A stretch of 64,000 nt of DNA, taken from the NCBI RefSeq assembly GCF_002979435.1, contig NZ_PCOV01000001.1, forward strand, positions 558,001 to 622,000, written 5' to 3'. Shown here piece after piece: positions 56,739 through 64,000 of the stretch. The stretch is from Microbacterium sp. MYb66. Lineage in GTDB: Bacteria > Actinomycetota > Actinomycetes > Actinomycetales > Microbacteriaceae. Under the pieces are notes generated by a model, which saw only the letters and a list, made by a program, of their open reading frames with translations, ran no database searches and was not told where the DNA came from. Numbering within the stretch: position 1 is the stretch's first letter; the number at the start of each line of letters is the position of its first letter. The position numbers were made by a program, and so were the translations under genes.

Positions 56739-58439
56739 TCAGGCGCCGGTCGTCAGCGAGACCAGCTTCTCCTTCACCTGGCGCCGGAGCACCTTCCCGA
56801 TCAGTGACTTGGGGAGTTCGTCGACCACGAAGATCCGACGTGGGACCTTGTACGGAGTGAGGATGCTCCGGGCGAACTCGCGGATGGCCTCCACGTCGAC
56901 ATCGATTCCTGCGTCGACGACGATCGCAGCGACGACCTCTTCGCCCGAGTGGTCGCTCGGCAGGCCGACGACCGCAGCATCCGCCACCTGCGGGTGCTGG
57001 CGTAGGGCGTTCTCCACCTCGGTGGGAGCCACGTTGAATCCGCCCGTGATGATGAGCTCCTTGATGCGGTCGACGATGCGGACGAAGCCGGCGTCGTCGA
57101 TCGTGACGATGTCACCGGTGCGATACCAGCCGTCAACGAAGGCTCTTTCGGTCTCCTCCGGCTTTCCGTAGTAGCCCGTGAAGACCTGAGGGCCTCGCAC
57201 CACGAGCTCGCCCGCGGATCCGGCGGGCACATCAGCGCTCGGGTTCTCGGGATCGACCACGCGGCATTCGGTGCCCGGCAGAGGCAGCCCGACGGTTCCG
57301 GGCACGCGGGTGTCGGCGACGGGGTTGGCCATCAGGACCGGCGAGCACTCACTCAATCCGTAGCCCTCGACGAGGTAGCCGTTCGTGGCCTTCTCGAACG
57401 GAACCACCAACTCGTGCGGGAGTGCCATCGCCCCCGAGATCGCGACCTCGATGCCGTCGAGTGACACGCCCTTCGCGTTCGCCGCCGCGAGCAGGCGGTC
57501 GGCTATCGGAGGCACCAGCGGCAGGAACGTCGCGGGGTGCTTCTTGACGACGTCGAGCACCAGATCGGGATCGAACTTGGGGAACAGCACCAGCCTTGCG
57601 CCCATCGACATCGCGAAGGTGAGGCAGAGAGTGAGCCCGTACGCGTGGAACATCGGGAGCACCGCATACACGACGCAGCCCCTGCCGCGCTGGATCGAAG
57701 GCACCCAGGCGCGCGCCTGCGCCGCGTTGGCGAGCAGGTTGCGATGCGTGAGAGAGGCCCCCTTCGGCGTCCCCGTGGTGCCCGAGGTGTACTGGATGAT
57801 CGCGAGGTCGTCGGTGCCCGGTTGAGGATGCGACGCCGGGATCGGCGCGGAGGTCACGAGCGAGTCCCAGGGGACCGTGCCGCGCACCTTCTCCGTGAGA
57901 GCAGCACGCGACTCCCGAGCCTTCGCCACCGGGAGCCGTAGCGCGAACCGGGTGAGGAACGGCATCGCACGGGTGACGTCGACCGAGATGAGGTTCGTCA
58001 CTGCCAGGTCGGCGGGGAACTCCTGCACGGTGGAGACGACCTTGTTCCAGACGATCGCGTGCTTCGCGCCGTGGTCCTCGAACTGTTTGCGAAGCTCACG
58101 CGGGGTGTAGAGGGGATTGTGCTCGACCACGACGGCCCCGAGCCGGAGTACGGCGTAGAAGGCCACGATGTGCTGCGGCGAGTTCGGCAGCACGATCGCG
58201 ACAGGATCGCCGGCGCGCACACCGAGGTCGCGGAGGCCGGTGGCGGCGCGATCGATAGCGTCCTGCAGCTCACGGTAGGTGGTCTCTCGGCCGAAGAACT
58301 GCAGTGCGGGGGCGTCGGGGTAGTCCCGTGCCGATGCGGCGACGATGTCGATCAGAGAGCCCTCCACAGGAGAGAGATCTTCCGGAACTCCGGCTGCATA
58401 ACTGGCGACCCAGGGACGTGGGGGCAGGAACGTGCTCAC
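56739..58439 (-). CDS. fadD: long-chain acyl-CoA synthetase (AMP-forming)
   Basis: Activates fatty acids with ATP and CoA. It has 566 residues from GTG 58439, chosen because TATGCT ends 6 nt upstream; the longer open frame is not supported. The AMP-binding signature IQYTSGTTGTPKGASLTHRN is at about residue 205, with EGYGLSECSP (A5), GWYRTGDIV (A7) and KSLIGKVLRRQ (catalytic Lys, A10). Substrate length is not evident. It is divergent from gatC. Confidence 0.92.
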   Translation of the reverse strand: MSTFLPPRPWVASYAAGVPEDLSPVEGSLIDIVAASARDYPDAPALQFFGRETTYRELQDAIDRAATGLRDLGVRAGDPVAIVLPNSPQHIVAFYAVLRLGAVVVEHNPLYTPRELRKQFEDHGAKHAIVWNKVVSTVQEFPADLAVTNLISVDVTRAMPFLTRFALRLPVAKARESRAALTEKVRGTVPWDSLVTSAPIPASHPQPGTDDLAIIQYTSGTTGTPKGASLTHRNLLANAAQARAWVPSIQRGRGCVVYAVLPMFHAYGLTLCLTFAMSMGARLVLFPKFDPDLVLDVVKKHPATFLPLVPPIADRLLAAANAKGVSLDGIEVAISGAMALPHELVVPFEKATNGYLVEGYGLSECSPVLMANPVADTRVPGTVGLPLPGTECRVVDPENPSADVPAGSAGELVVRGPQVFTGYYGKPEETERAFVDGWYRTGDIVTIDDAGFVRIVDRIKELIITGGFNVAPTEVENALRQHPQVADAAVVGLPSDHSGEEVVAAIVVDAGIDVDVEAIREFARSILTPYKVPRRIFVVDELPKSLIGKVLRRQVKEKLVSLTTGA

Positions 58440-58445
58440 CCGCCC

Positions 58446-58451
58446 AGCATA
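58446..58451 (-). promoter_or_regulatory. -10 box TATGCT of fadD
   Basis: TATGCT on the minus strand ends 6 nt before GTG 58439. Confidence 0.55.
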
Positions 58452-58494
58452 GGCCGGACGAAGAACAGGGCGGGGGAGCTCCGAGCACGCCAAC

Positions 58495-58500
58495 TAGACT
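58495..58500 (+). promoter_or_regulatory. -10 box TAGACT of gatC
   Basis: TAGACT ends 6 nt before GTG 58507. Confidence 0.6.
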
Positions 58501-58506
58501 GGGGGA

Positions 58507-58806
58507 GTGTCTGAAATCACCCCTGAACTCGTGCGCCATCTCGGTGTGCTCGCACGCATCCAGCTGAACGATGACGAGGTGTCGCGGCTCACGGGCCAGC
58601 TCGACGCCATCGTCGACAACATCGCGAAGGTCTCGGAGGTCGCTAAGGCGGATGTCGTCGCGACGAGCCATCCGATTCCGCTGAGCAACGTGTTCCGGCC
58701 CGACGTGGTCGGGCAGACGCTCACGCACGAGCAGGTGCTGCAGAACGCCCCGGACGCCGCCGATGGCCGCTTCCGAGTCACCGCGATCCTGGGAGAAGAG
58801 CAGTGA
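58507..58806 (+). CDS. gatC: Asp-tRNA(Asn)/Glu-tRNA(Gln) amidotransferase subunit C
   Basis: Small stabilising subunit of the tRNA-dependent amidotransferase. The 99-residue length and [21 protein letters not shown] ... [17 protein letters not shown], with the final [14 protein letters not shown], match the family. GTG 58507 follows a leaderless -10 box. It overlaps gatA by 4 bp. Confidence 0.93.
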   Translation: MSEITPELVRHLGVLARIQLNDDEVSRLTGQLDAIVDNIAKVSEVAKADVVATSHPIPLSNVFRPDVVGQTLTHEQVLQNAPDAADGRFRVTAILGEEQ

Positions 58807-60320
58807 GCGACATCATCCGGCTGGACGCGGCGGATCTCGCCGCGAAGCTCGCGTCGGGAGACGTGTCGAGCGTCGAGGCGACGCAGGCGCACCTCGACCG
58901 CATCGCCGCCGTCGACGGAGACGTACATGCCTTCCTGCACGTCAACGAGGGCGCGCTCGAAGCCGCTGCGGCGATCGATGCACGTCGTGCCGCCGGCGAG
59001 GCGCTCGGACCGCTCGCGGGCGTGCCGCTCGCGATCAAGGACGTGCTCGTGACGACCGATCAGCCGACCACCAGCGGCTCACGAATCCTCGAGGGCTACC
59101 GGTCGCCGTACGACGCAACGGTCGTCGCACGCTCGCGCGCTGCGGGGATGATCCCGCTGGGCAAGACCAACATGGACGAGTTCGCCATGGGGTCATCCAC
59201 CGAGCACTCGGCCTACGGTCCCACACGCAACCCCTGGGACCTCGACCGGATCCCCGGTGGATCGGGCGGCGGTTCTGCTGCCGCCGTCGCCGCCTTCGAA
59301 GCACCGCTCGCGCTCGGTTCCGATACGGGCGGATCGATCCGTCAGCCCGCTCATGTGACCGGAACGGTGGGCGTGAAGCCGACCTACGGCGGAGTCAGCC
59401 GCTACGGTGCGATCGCGCTGGCTTCCAGCCTCGACCAGGTCGGCCCGGTCTCCCGGACCGTCCTCGACTCCGGGTTGCTGCACGACGCCATCGGCGGACA
59501 CGACCCGAAGGACTCCACCTCGTTGCGCGACGAGTGGCCCTCATTCGCCGAGGCCGCCCGCGAGGGCGCGCGCGGCGACGTGCTCAAGGGCCTCAAGGTC
59601 GGCGTCATTCGCGAGCTGCCCGACAGCGGCTTCCAGCCGGGCGTCGCGACCTCCTTCCGCAGCGCCCTCGCGCTCATGGAGGCGCAGGGAGCGGAGATCG
59701 TCGAGATCGGTGCCCCGCACTTCGAGTACGGCGTCGCCGCCTACTACCTGATCCTCCCCGCGGAAGCCTCGAGCAACCTCGCGAAGTTCGACTCCGTGCG
59801 CTTCGGCCTCCGGGTCACACCCGACGGCAACCCGACGGTCGAGGATGTCATGTCGGCGACTCGCGACGCCGGTTTCGGCGACGAGGTCAAGCGCCGCATC
59901 ATCCTGGGAACCTACGCGCTCTCCGCCGGGTATTACGACGCCTACTACGGCAGCGCGCAGAAGGTCCGCACACTCATCCAGCAGGACTTCGCGAACGCGT
60001 TCGCCGAGGTCGACGTCATCGCGACGCCCTCGGCGCCGACCACGGCGTTCAAGCTGGGCGAGAAGATCGACGACCCGCTGCAGATGTACCTCAACGACAT
60101 CACGACGATCCCGGTGAACCTCGCCGGCGTCCCCGGCATCTCCATCCCGAGCGGCCTGGCGGATGACGACGGACTGCCTGTCGGCATCCAGTTCATCGCA
60201 CCGGCGCGGGAGGACGCACGCCTCTATCGTGTCGGCGCCGCGCTCGAGACGCTGCTCGTGGATTCGTGGGGTGCGCCGCTTCTGACCCGTGCACCGCAGC
60301 TCGCAGGAGGGAACCGCTGA
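58803..60320 (+). CDS. gatA: Asp-tRNA(Asn)/Glu-tRNA(Gln) amidotransferase subunit A
   Basis: Amidase subunit that releases ammonia from glutamine or asparagine for transfer to misacylated tRNA. It has 505 residues. The Ser-cisSer-Lys triad segments are visible: [10 protein letters not shown] (Lys), [14 protein letters not shown], and [11 protein letters not shown] (nucleophile Ser). It overlaps gatC and gatB (TGATG). Confidence 0.96.
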   Translation: MSDIIRLDAADLAAKLASGDVSSVEATQAHLDRIAAVDGDVHAFLHVNEGALEAAAAIDARRAAGEALGPLAGVPLAIKDVLVTTDQPTTSGSRILEGYRSPYDATVVARSRAAGMIPLGKTNMDEFAMGSSTEHSAYGPTRNPWDLDRIPGGSGGGSAAAVAAFEAPLALGSDTGGSIRQPAHVTGTVGVKPTYGGVSRYGAIALASSLDQVGPVSRTVLDSGLLHDAIGGHDPKDSTSLRDEWPSFAEAAREGARGDVLKGLKVGVIRELPDSGFQPGVATSFRSALALMEAQGAEIVEIGAPHFEYGVAAYYLILPAEASSNLAKFDSVRFGLRVTPDGNPTVEDVMSATRDAGFGDEVKRRIILGTYALSAGYYDAYYGSAQKVRTLIQQDFANAFAEVDVIATPSAPTTAFKLGEKIDDPLQMYLNDITTIPVNLAGVPGISIPSGLADDDGLPVGIQFIAPAREDARLYRVGAALETLLVDSWGAPLLTRAPQLAGGNR

Positions 60321-61849
60321 TGGCCACCGCCAAGCTCATGGACTTCGACAAGGCGCTGGAGATCTTCGAGCCCGTCCTCGGCTTCGAGGTGCACGTCGAA
60401 CTCAACACGAACACGAAGATGTTCTCGGACGCACCGAACCCGGCGAACGAGGCGTACCACGCCGCAGAGCCGAACACGTTGATCGCACCGGTCGACCTGG
60501 GTCTTCCGGGCTCGCTCCCGGTCGTGAATGAGACGGCGATCCGCTCGTCGATCAGCCTCGGACTCGCCCTCGGGTGCTCGATCGCCGAGTCGAGTCGGTT
60601 CGCGAGGAAGAACTACTTCTACCCGGACCTCGGCAAGAACTATCAGATCTCGCAATATGACGAGCCGATCGCGTACGAGGGGTCCGTCGAGGTCGAACTC
60701 GAAGACGGGACGATCATCACGATCCCGATCGAGCGCGCACACATGGAAGAAGACGCCGGCAAGCTCACCCACATGGGCGGAGCGACCGGACGCATCCAGG
60801 GCGCCGAGTACTCGCTCGTCGATTACAACCGTGCGGGCGTCCCTCTGGTCGAGATCGTCACCAAGACGATCTTCGGTACGGATCACCGAGCACCGGAGGT
60901 CGCCAAGGCCTATGTGCAGGCGATCCGCGACATCGTCCGTGGAGTCGGGATCTCCGAGGCACGTCTCGAACGTGGCAACCTGCGGTGCGACGCGAACGTG
61001 TCGCTGCGTCGCCGCGTGCCGGAGGGTGAGTCCGTGGAGCCGCTCGGCACCCGAACCGAGACGAAGAACGTCAACTCGATGCGCTCGGTCGAGCGTGCCG
61101 TGCGCTACGAGATCCAGCGTCAGGCGCAGATCCTCGCAGACGGGGGGACGATCACGCAGGAGACGCGGCACTGGCACGAGGACACCGGCACTACTTCGCC
61201 CGGTCGCCCGAAGTCGGATGCCGACGACTACCGCTACTTCCCGGAGCCGGACCTGCTTCCCGTAGAGCCCGCCGCAGAGCTGATCGAGGAGTTGCGAGCC
61301 GCCCTCCCGGAGCAGCCGGTCGCGCGTCGCCGTCGCCTGATGACGGAATGGGGCTTCACCGACCTGGAGTTCCAGGACGTCCGCAACGGCGGTCTGCTCG
61401 AGGTCGTCGAGGCGACGATCGCTGCCGGCGCGACTCCGGCCACCGCACGTAAGTGGTGGACCGGAGAGATCACCCGTACCGCGAACGCGCAGGACAAGGA
61501 CGCCACCGAGCTCATCAGCCCGGCGAACGTCGCTGCCCTCCAGCAGCTGGTCGACGCCGGTACGCTCACCGACAAGCTCGCGCGCCAGGTACTCGAAGGC
61601 GTCATCGCGGGTGAGGGTACTCCGCAGGAGGTCGTCGATGCACGAGGGCTCGCGGTCGTTTCCGACGATGGCGCGCTGATCGCCGCGATCGACGAGGCCC
61701 TCGCCGCACAGCCCGACGTGATGGCCAAGATCAAGGACGGCAAGGTGCAAGCGGCCGGTGCCGTCATCGGCGCCGTCATGAAGGCCATGAAGGGCCAGGC
61801 CGACGCGGCCCGCGTCCGTGAGCTCATTCTCGAGCGCGCTGCGCAGTAG
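60320..61849 (+). CDS. gatB: Asp-tRNA(Asn)/Glu-tRNA(Gln) amidotransferase subunit B
   Basis: The tRNA-binding kinase subunit that phosphorylates the tRNA-bound Asp or Glu before amidation. It has 509 residues from ATG 60320, with GGAGGG upstream. It has the family N-terminus [34 protein letters not shown] and [10 protein letters not shown], and a C-terminal YqeY-like tail (LRKS-like region near [13 protein letters not shown]). It ends shortly before a strong hairpin. Confidence 0.96.
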   Translation: MATAKLMDFDKALEIFEPVLGFEVHVELNTNTKMFSDAPNPANEAYHAAEPNTLIAPVDLGLPGSLPVVNETAIRSSISLGLALGCSIAESSRFARKNYFYPDLGKNYQISQYDEPIAYEGSVEVELEDGTIITIPIERAHMEEDAGKLTHMGGATGRIQGAEYSLVDYNRAGVPLVEIVTKTIFGTDHRAPEVAKAYVQAIRDIVRGVGISEARLERGNLRCDANVSLRRRVPEGESVEPLGTRTETKNVNSMRSVERAVRYEIQRQAQILADGGTITQETRHWHEDTGTTSPGRPKSDADDYRYFPEPDLLPVEPAAELIEELRAALPEQPVARRRRLMTEWGFTDLEFQDVRNGGLLEVVEATIAAGATPATARKWWTGEITRTANAQDKDATELISPANVAALQQLVDAGTLTDKLARQVLEGVIAGEGTPQEVVDARGLAVVSDDGALIAAIDEALAAQPDVMAKIKDGKVQAAGAVIGAVMKAMKGQADAARVRELILERAAQ

Positions 61850-61856
61850 CGCGCGT

Positions 61857-61884
61857 CCCCGGGTCTCGTGTCCGAGACCCGGGG
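61857..61884 (+). terminator. hairpin terminator after gatB
   Basis: A perfect 12-bp stem CCCCGGGTCTCG (61857-61868) with CGAGACCCGGGG (61873-61884) around the loop TGTC. No U-tract; the dinB -10 box follows directly. Confidence 0.7.
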
Positions 61885-61890
61885 GAGAAT
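61885..61890 (+). promoter_or_regulatory. -10 box GAGAAT of dinB
   Basis: GAGAAT ends 6 nt before ATG 61897 and abuts the gatB hairpin. Confidence 0.45.
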
Positions 61891-61896
61891 GGTCGC

Positions 61897-63153
61897 ATGG
61901 GACACGGTGATGGCAGAGGGCGGATCGTCTCGTCCGCTGGCGCCGACGACACCGGAACGCGCATCCTCCATGTCGATATGGACGCGTTCTACGCGGCCGT
62001 CGAGGTGCTCGATGACCCCACCCTCCGAGGTCTCCCGCTGATCATCGGGGCTCCGGACGGCCGCTCGGTCGTCTCGAGTGCCTCCTACGAGGCCCGCCGA
62101 TACGGCGTGCGTGCGGCGATGCCGGTCTCGCAGGCTCTTCGGCTGTGCCCGTCCGCACGGATTGTCCTCCCGCATTTCCACCGCTACCAGGAAGTCTCCC
62201 GACAGGTGATGACGATCTTCGAGTCGTTCACGCCCCTGGTGGAGCCGCTGTCCGTCGACGAAGCGTTCCTCGATGTGCACGGAGTGCGCCGGCTGTGGGG
62301 AAGCCCCGCGCAGATCGCGGAACTCATCCGTGAGCGCGTCCTCGAGGAGGTCGGCATCACCTGCAGTGTGGGCGTCGCGGCCACCAAGCATGTCGCCAAG
62401 ATCGCCTCGACGATCTCCAAGCCCGACGGGATGCTGGTCGTCGCGGCGAAAGACACGCTCGACTTCCTCGCGCCTCGACCTGTCCGCGCCATGTGGGGTG
62501 TGGGTCCCAAAGCGGCAGAGGCTCTGGAGGCCCGCGGCATCCGCACGGTACAGGACGTGCGCGACGCCCCGCGCGAGATGATCGACCGAGCGGTCGGGCC
62601 CGCCCTCAGCGCCCGCCTCGCGCAGCTCGCTCGCGGGGAAGATGCGCGAGCCGTCGACACCGAGCGTGTGGAGAAGAGCATCGGTCACGAAGAGACTTTC
62701 GAGCACGACATCCTCGATCGTCCGTTCCTGCGCGCCGAGCTGCTGAGGCTCGCGGATCGCGTCGCCTCCCGCTTGCGGCGCGCCGACTGGGAGGCATCGA
62801 CGGTCGCGATCAAGATCCGCTTCGATGACTTCCGTACGGTCAATCGCTCCCAGACGTTGAGCGAGCCCACGGCGGTCGGGCAGCGCATCGGCGAAGCGGC
62901 GCAATCCCTGTTCGAGCAGATCGACCGGCGGGATCCTGTGCGGTTGGTCGGCGTGCGGGCGGAGAATCTGCGGCCTGCCGGCGGTGGCGGTCTCGCTCTC
63001 TGGGATGACGACGAGGATTGGCGCAGGGTCGAGGGCGCGGTCGACGAGGCGGTCGCTCGGTTCGGCAACGCGACGATCAGTCGCGCTCGGCACATCGGAC
63101 GCGGAGACGGACGAGGTGCTGCGCAGCATCCGAAGGCGCACGGGGTGAATTGA
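61897..63153 (+). CDS. dinB: DNA polymerase IV, Y family
   Basis: Error-prone translesion polymerase. It has 418 residues with HVDMDAFYAAVEVLDDP (metal-binding Asp), SVVSSASYEARRYGVRAAMP and PLSVDEAFLDVHGVRR (catalytic acids) in the palm, a thumb region, and a little-finger domain to the end. No LexA-like operator was noted in the short upstream region. Confidence 0.95.
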   Translation: MGHGDGRGRIVSSAGADDTGTRILHVDMDAFYAAVEVLDDPTLRGLPLIIGAPDGRSVVSSASYEARRYGVRAAMPVSQALRLCPSARIVLPHFHRYQEVSRQVMTIFESFTPLVEPLSVDEAFLDVHGVRRLWGSPAQIAELIRERVLEEVGITCSVGVAATKHVAKIASTISKPDGMLVVAAKDTLDFLAPRPVRAMWGVGPKAAEALEARGIRTVQDVRDAPREMIDRAVGPALSARLAQLARGEDARAVDTERVEKSIGHEETFEHDILDRPFLRAELLRLADRVASRLRRADWEASTVAIKIRFDDFRTVNRSQTLSEPTAVGQRIGEAAQSLFEQIDRRDPVRLVGVRAENLRPAGGGGLALWDDDEDWRRVEGAVDEAVARFGNATISRARHIGRGDGRGAAQHPKAHGVN

Positions 63154-63191
63154 TCCCACGCGTCGCGCGATCGTCGACTACCGTGGGGAGC

Positions 63192-63509
63192 ATGCCGAAC
63201 ATTGCACTGGAACTCGGGAAGCAGGCCGCGGACTTCGGCGTGAAGAGCGCGTACGGAGAACCTCAAGACGTCGACGGGGTGAGCATCACCCCTGTCGCCT
63301 TCACCTATTCGGGGTTCGGCGGAGGAAGCGGAGAGGGTGCCGAAGGCGGAGGCGGGGGCGGGGTCTCCGTGCCCGTGGGCGTGTACGTCCGCCGCGAGGA
63401 GGGCCTGCGCTTCGAGCCGAACATCGTCACGCTCATCGTGGTGGCTGTGCCGTTCGTCTGGGTCGCCGGACGGGCACTCGCGCGAATCATCCGTGCCCTC
63501 AAGAAGTGA
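63192..63509 (+). CDS. GerW (YtfJ)-like family protein
   Basis: A 105-residue protein. The family pattern GVSITPVAFTYSGFGGGSGEG ... GGGGGGVSVPVGVYV is the Gly-rich core (about residues 29-69; core GFGGGSGEGAEGGGGGG), followed by one hydrophobic segment (VTLIVVAVPFVWVAG). In Bacillus the family relates to spore germination, but close relatives here do not sporulate and the role is unknown. ATG 63192 has GGGGAG upstream. Confidence 0.8.
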   Translation: MPNIALELGKQAADFGVKSAYGEPQDVDGVSITPVAFTYSGFGGGSGEGAEGGGGGGVSVPVGVYVRREEGLRFEPNIVTLIVVAVPFVWVAGRALARIIRALKK

Positions 63510-64000
63510 GGATCCGGTCGCGGCGGCGTTGGAGCACGCTGCGATTCTGATCTCGCAGGACGTTCGTGAGGTGGCGGCGGCGAATCCCGTCGTGCTGATC
63601 GATGGGGGAAGCGGCGCGGGCAAGTCCTCACTCGCCGCCCGTCTCGTGGAGCACTGGCCGGTGACCGGCCATGTGCAGCTCGTCGCGCTCGATTCGATCT
63701 ACCCGGGATGGGACGGGCTCGACGACGGCGTCGAGCGCGCGCTCGAATGGATCCTCCGCCCGCACGGCCGTGGATTCCACGGCACCTGGCGACGCTGGGA
63801 CTGGGAGCGTCAGGCCGAAGCCGAGAGTCACGCTGTCGACCCCGCCCTCGGCATGATCGTGGAGGGAAGCGGCATCCTTCGTGCGTCCACCGCTGGACTC
63901 GCCGATGTCCGGATCTGGGTGGACTCCGCGGAACCTGCGCGGAAGGCACGGGCGCTGGCGCGGGATGGTGATACCTACCGTCCTCATTGGGATCGGTGGG
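63493..64000 (+). CDS. P-loop ATP-binding protein, uridine kinase-like (truncated by window)
   Basis: The reading frame, probably from GTG 63493 (17-bp overlap with the upstream gene), runs to the window edge. It contains VVLIDGGSGAGKSSLAARL (Walker A GGSGAGKSS) and DSIYPGWDGLDDG, both common in a family of small kinase-like proteins near GerW-like genes in this group. The start is uncertain, and the C-terminus is outside the window. Confidence 0.7.
   Translation, partial: MPSRSEDPVAAALEHAAILISQDVREVAAANPVVLIDGGSGAGKSSLAARLVEHWPVTGHVQLVALDSIYPGWDGLDDGVERALEWILRPHGRGFHGTWRRWDWERQAEAESHAVDPALGMIVEGSGILRASTAGLADVRIWVDSAEPARKARALARDGDTYRPHWDRW

Overview
The window is high-GC actinobacterial DNA, most likely from the family Microbacteriaceae and plausibly Microbacterium or a close relative. 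The evidence is the gene order comM-dprA-xerC / rpsB-tsf-pyrH-frr-cdsA, a GlgX-GlgE-GlgB glycogen cluster, DivIVA-type and GerW-type proteins, a gatCAB operon, a monomeric isocitrate dehydrogenase, a GTP-type PEP carboxykinase, and many start codons that follow a -10 box with almost no leader. This is inferred from gene content and order; no marker phylogeny was possible.

The window splits at about 28.65 kb. To the right, chromosomal core genes run unbroken to the end. To the left lies accessory DNA that has interrupted comM: only the 3' third of comM remains (from about 28646), starting at its conserved MNPCPCG segment. The 5' part of comM is not in the window, so the inserted region probably extends beyond base 1.

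Accessory side, left to right: (a) metabolic genes: monomeric isocitrate dehydrogenase (cut by the window edge), two small unknown proteins, an SH3-like protein, PEP carboxykinase with a very long hairpin in its leader, and a minus-strand group of a PhnA-like protein, FabH, FabF and a GNAT acetyltransferase; (b) a YitT-family membrane protein; (c) an anti-phage CBASS locus (10.0-15.5 kb) made of an unknown 383-aa protein, a CD-NTase ending in glycine, a Cap2 E2-E1 ligase, and a single protein that joins a Cap3-type JAMM peptidase, a TIR domain and a SAVED domain; (d) a metal-resistance block (15.7-21.7 kb) with an arsenical operon (aquaporin, CoADR-like flavoprotein, ArsC), a divergent ArsR-ArsC fusion, a MerR-type regulator with two small cysteine proteins, and an arsenite-type efflux permease; (e) a small HTH regulator; and (f) an overlapping four-gene module of three large tyrosine recombinases plus a coiled-coil protein, resembling tnpA-tnpB-tnpC of Tn554. 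Module (f) abuts the comM break and probably carried out the integration.

Core side: the comM remnant, dprA and xerC; a LytM-type peptidase; rpsB-tsf, pyrH, frr, cdsA and a DivIVA-domain protein; a secreted transglycosylase-like protein; a small zinc-ribbon protein with an alpha/beta hydrolase; an AI-2E family permease; a 663-aa membrane protein with an internal lipoprotein signal; a thioredoxin-TPR protein; glgX-glgE-glgB; a cysteine desulfurase followed by mnmA (tRNA 2-thiouridylation); ligA and a small unknown gene; a DEAD-box helicase; an acyl-CoA synthetase; gatC-gatA-gatB; dinB; a GerW-like protein; and the start of a P-loop kinase-like gene. I recognised no tRNA, rRNA or CRISPR array.
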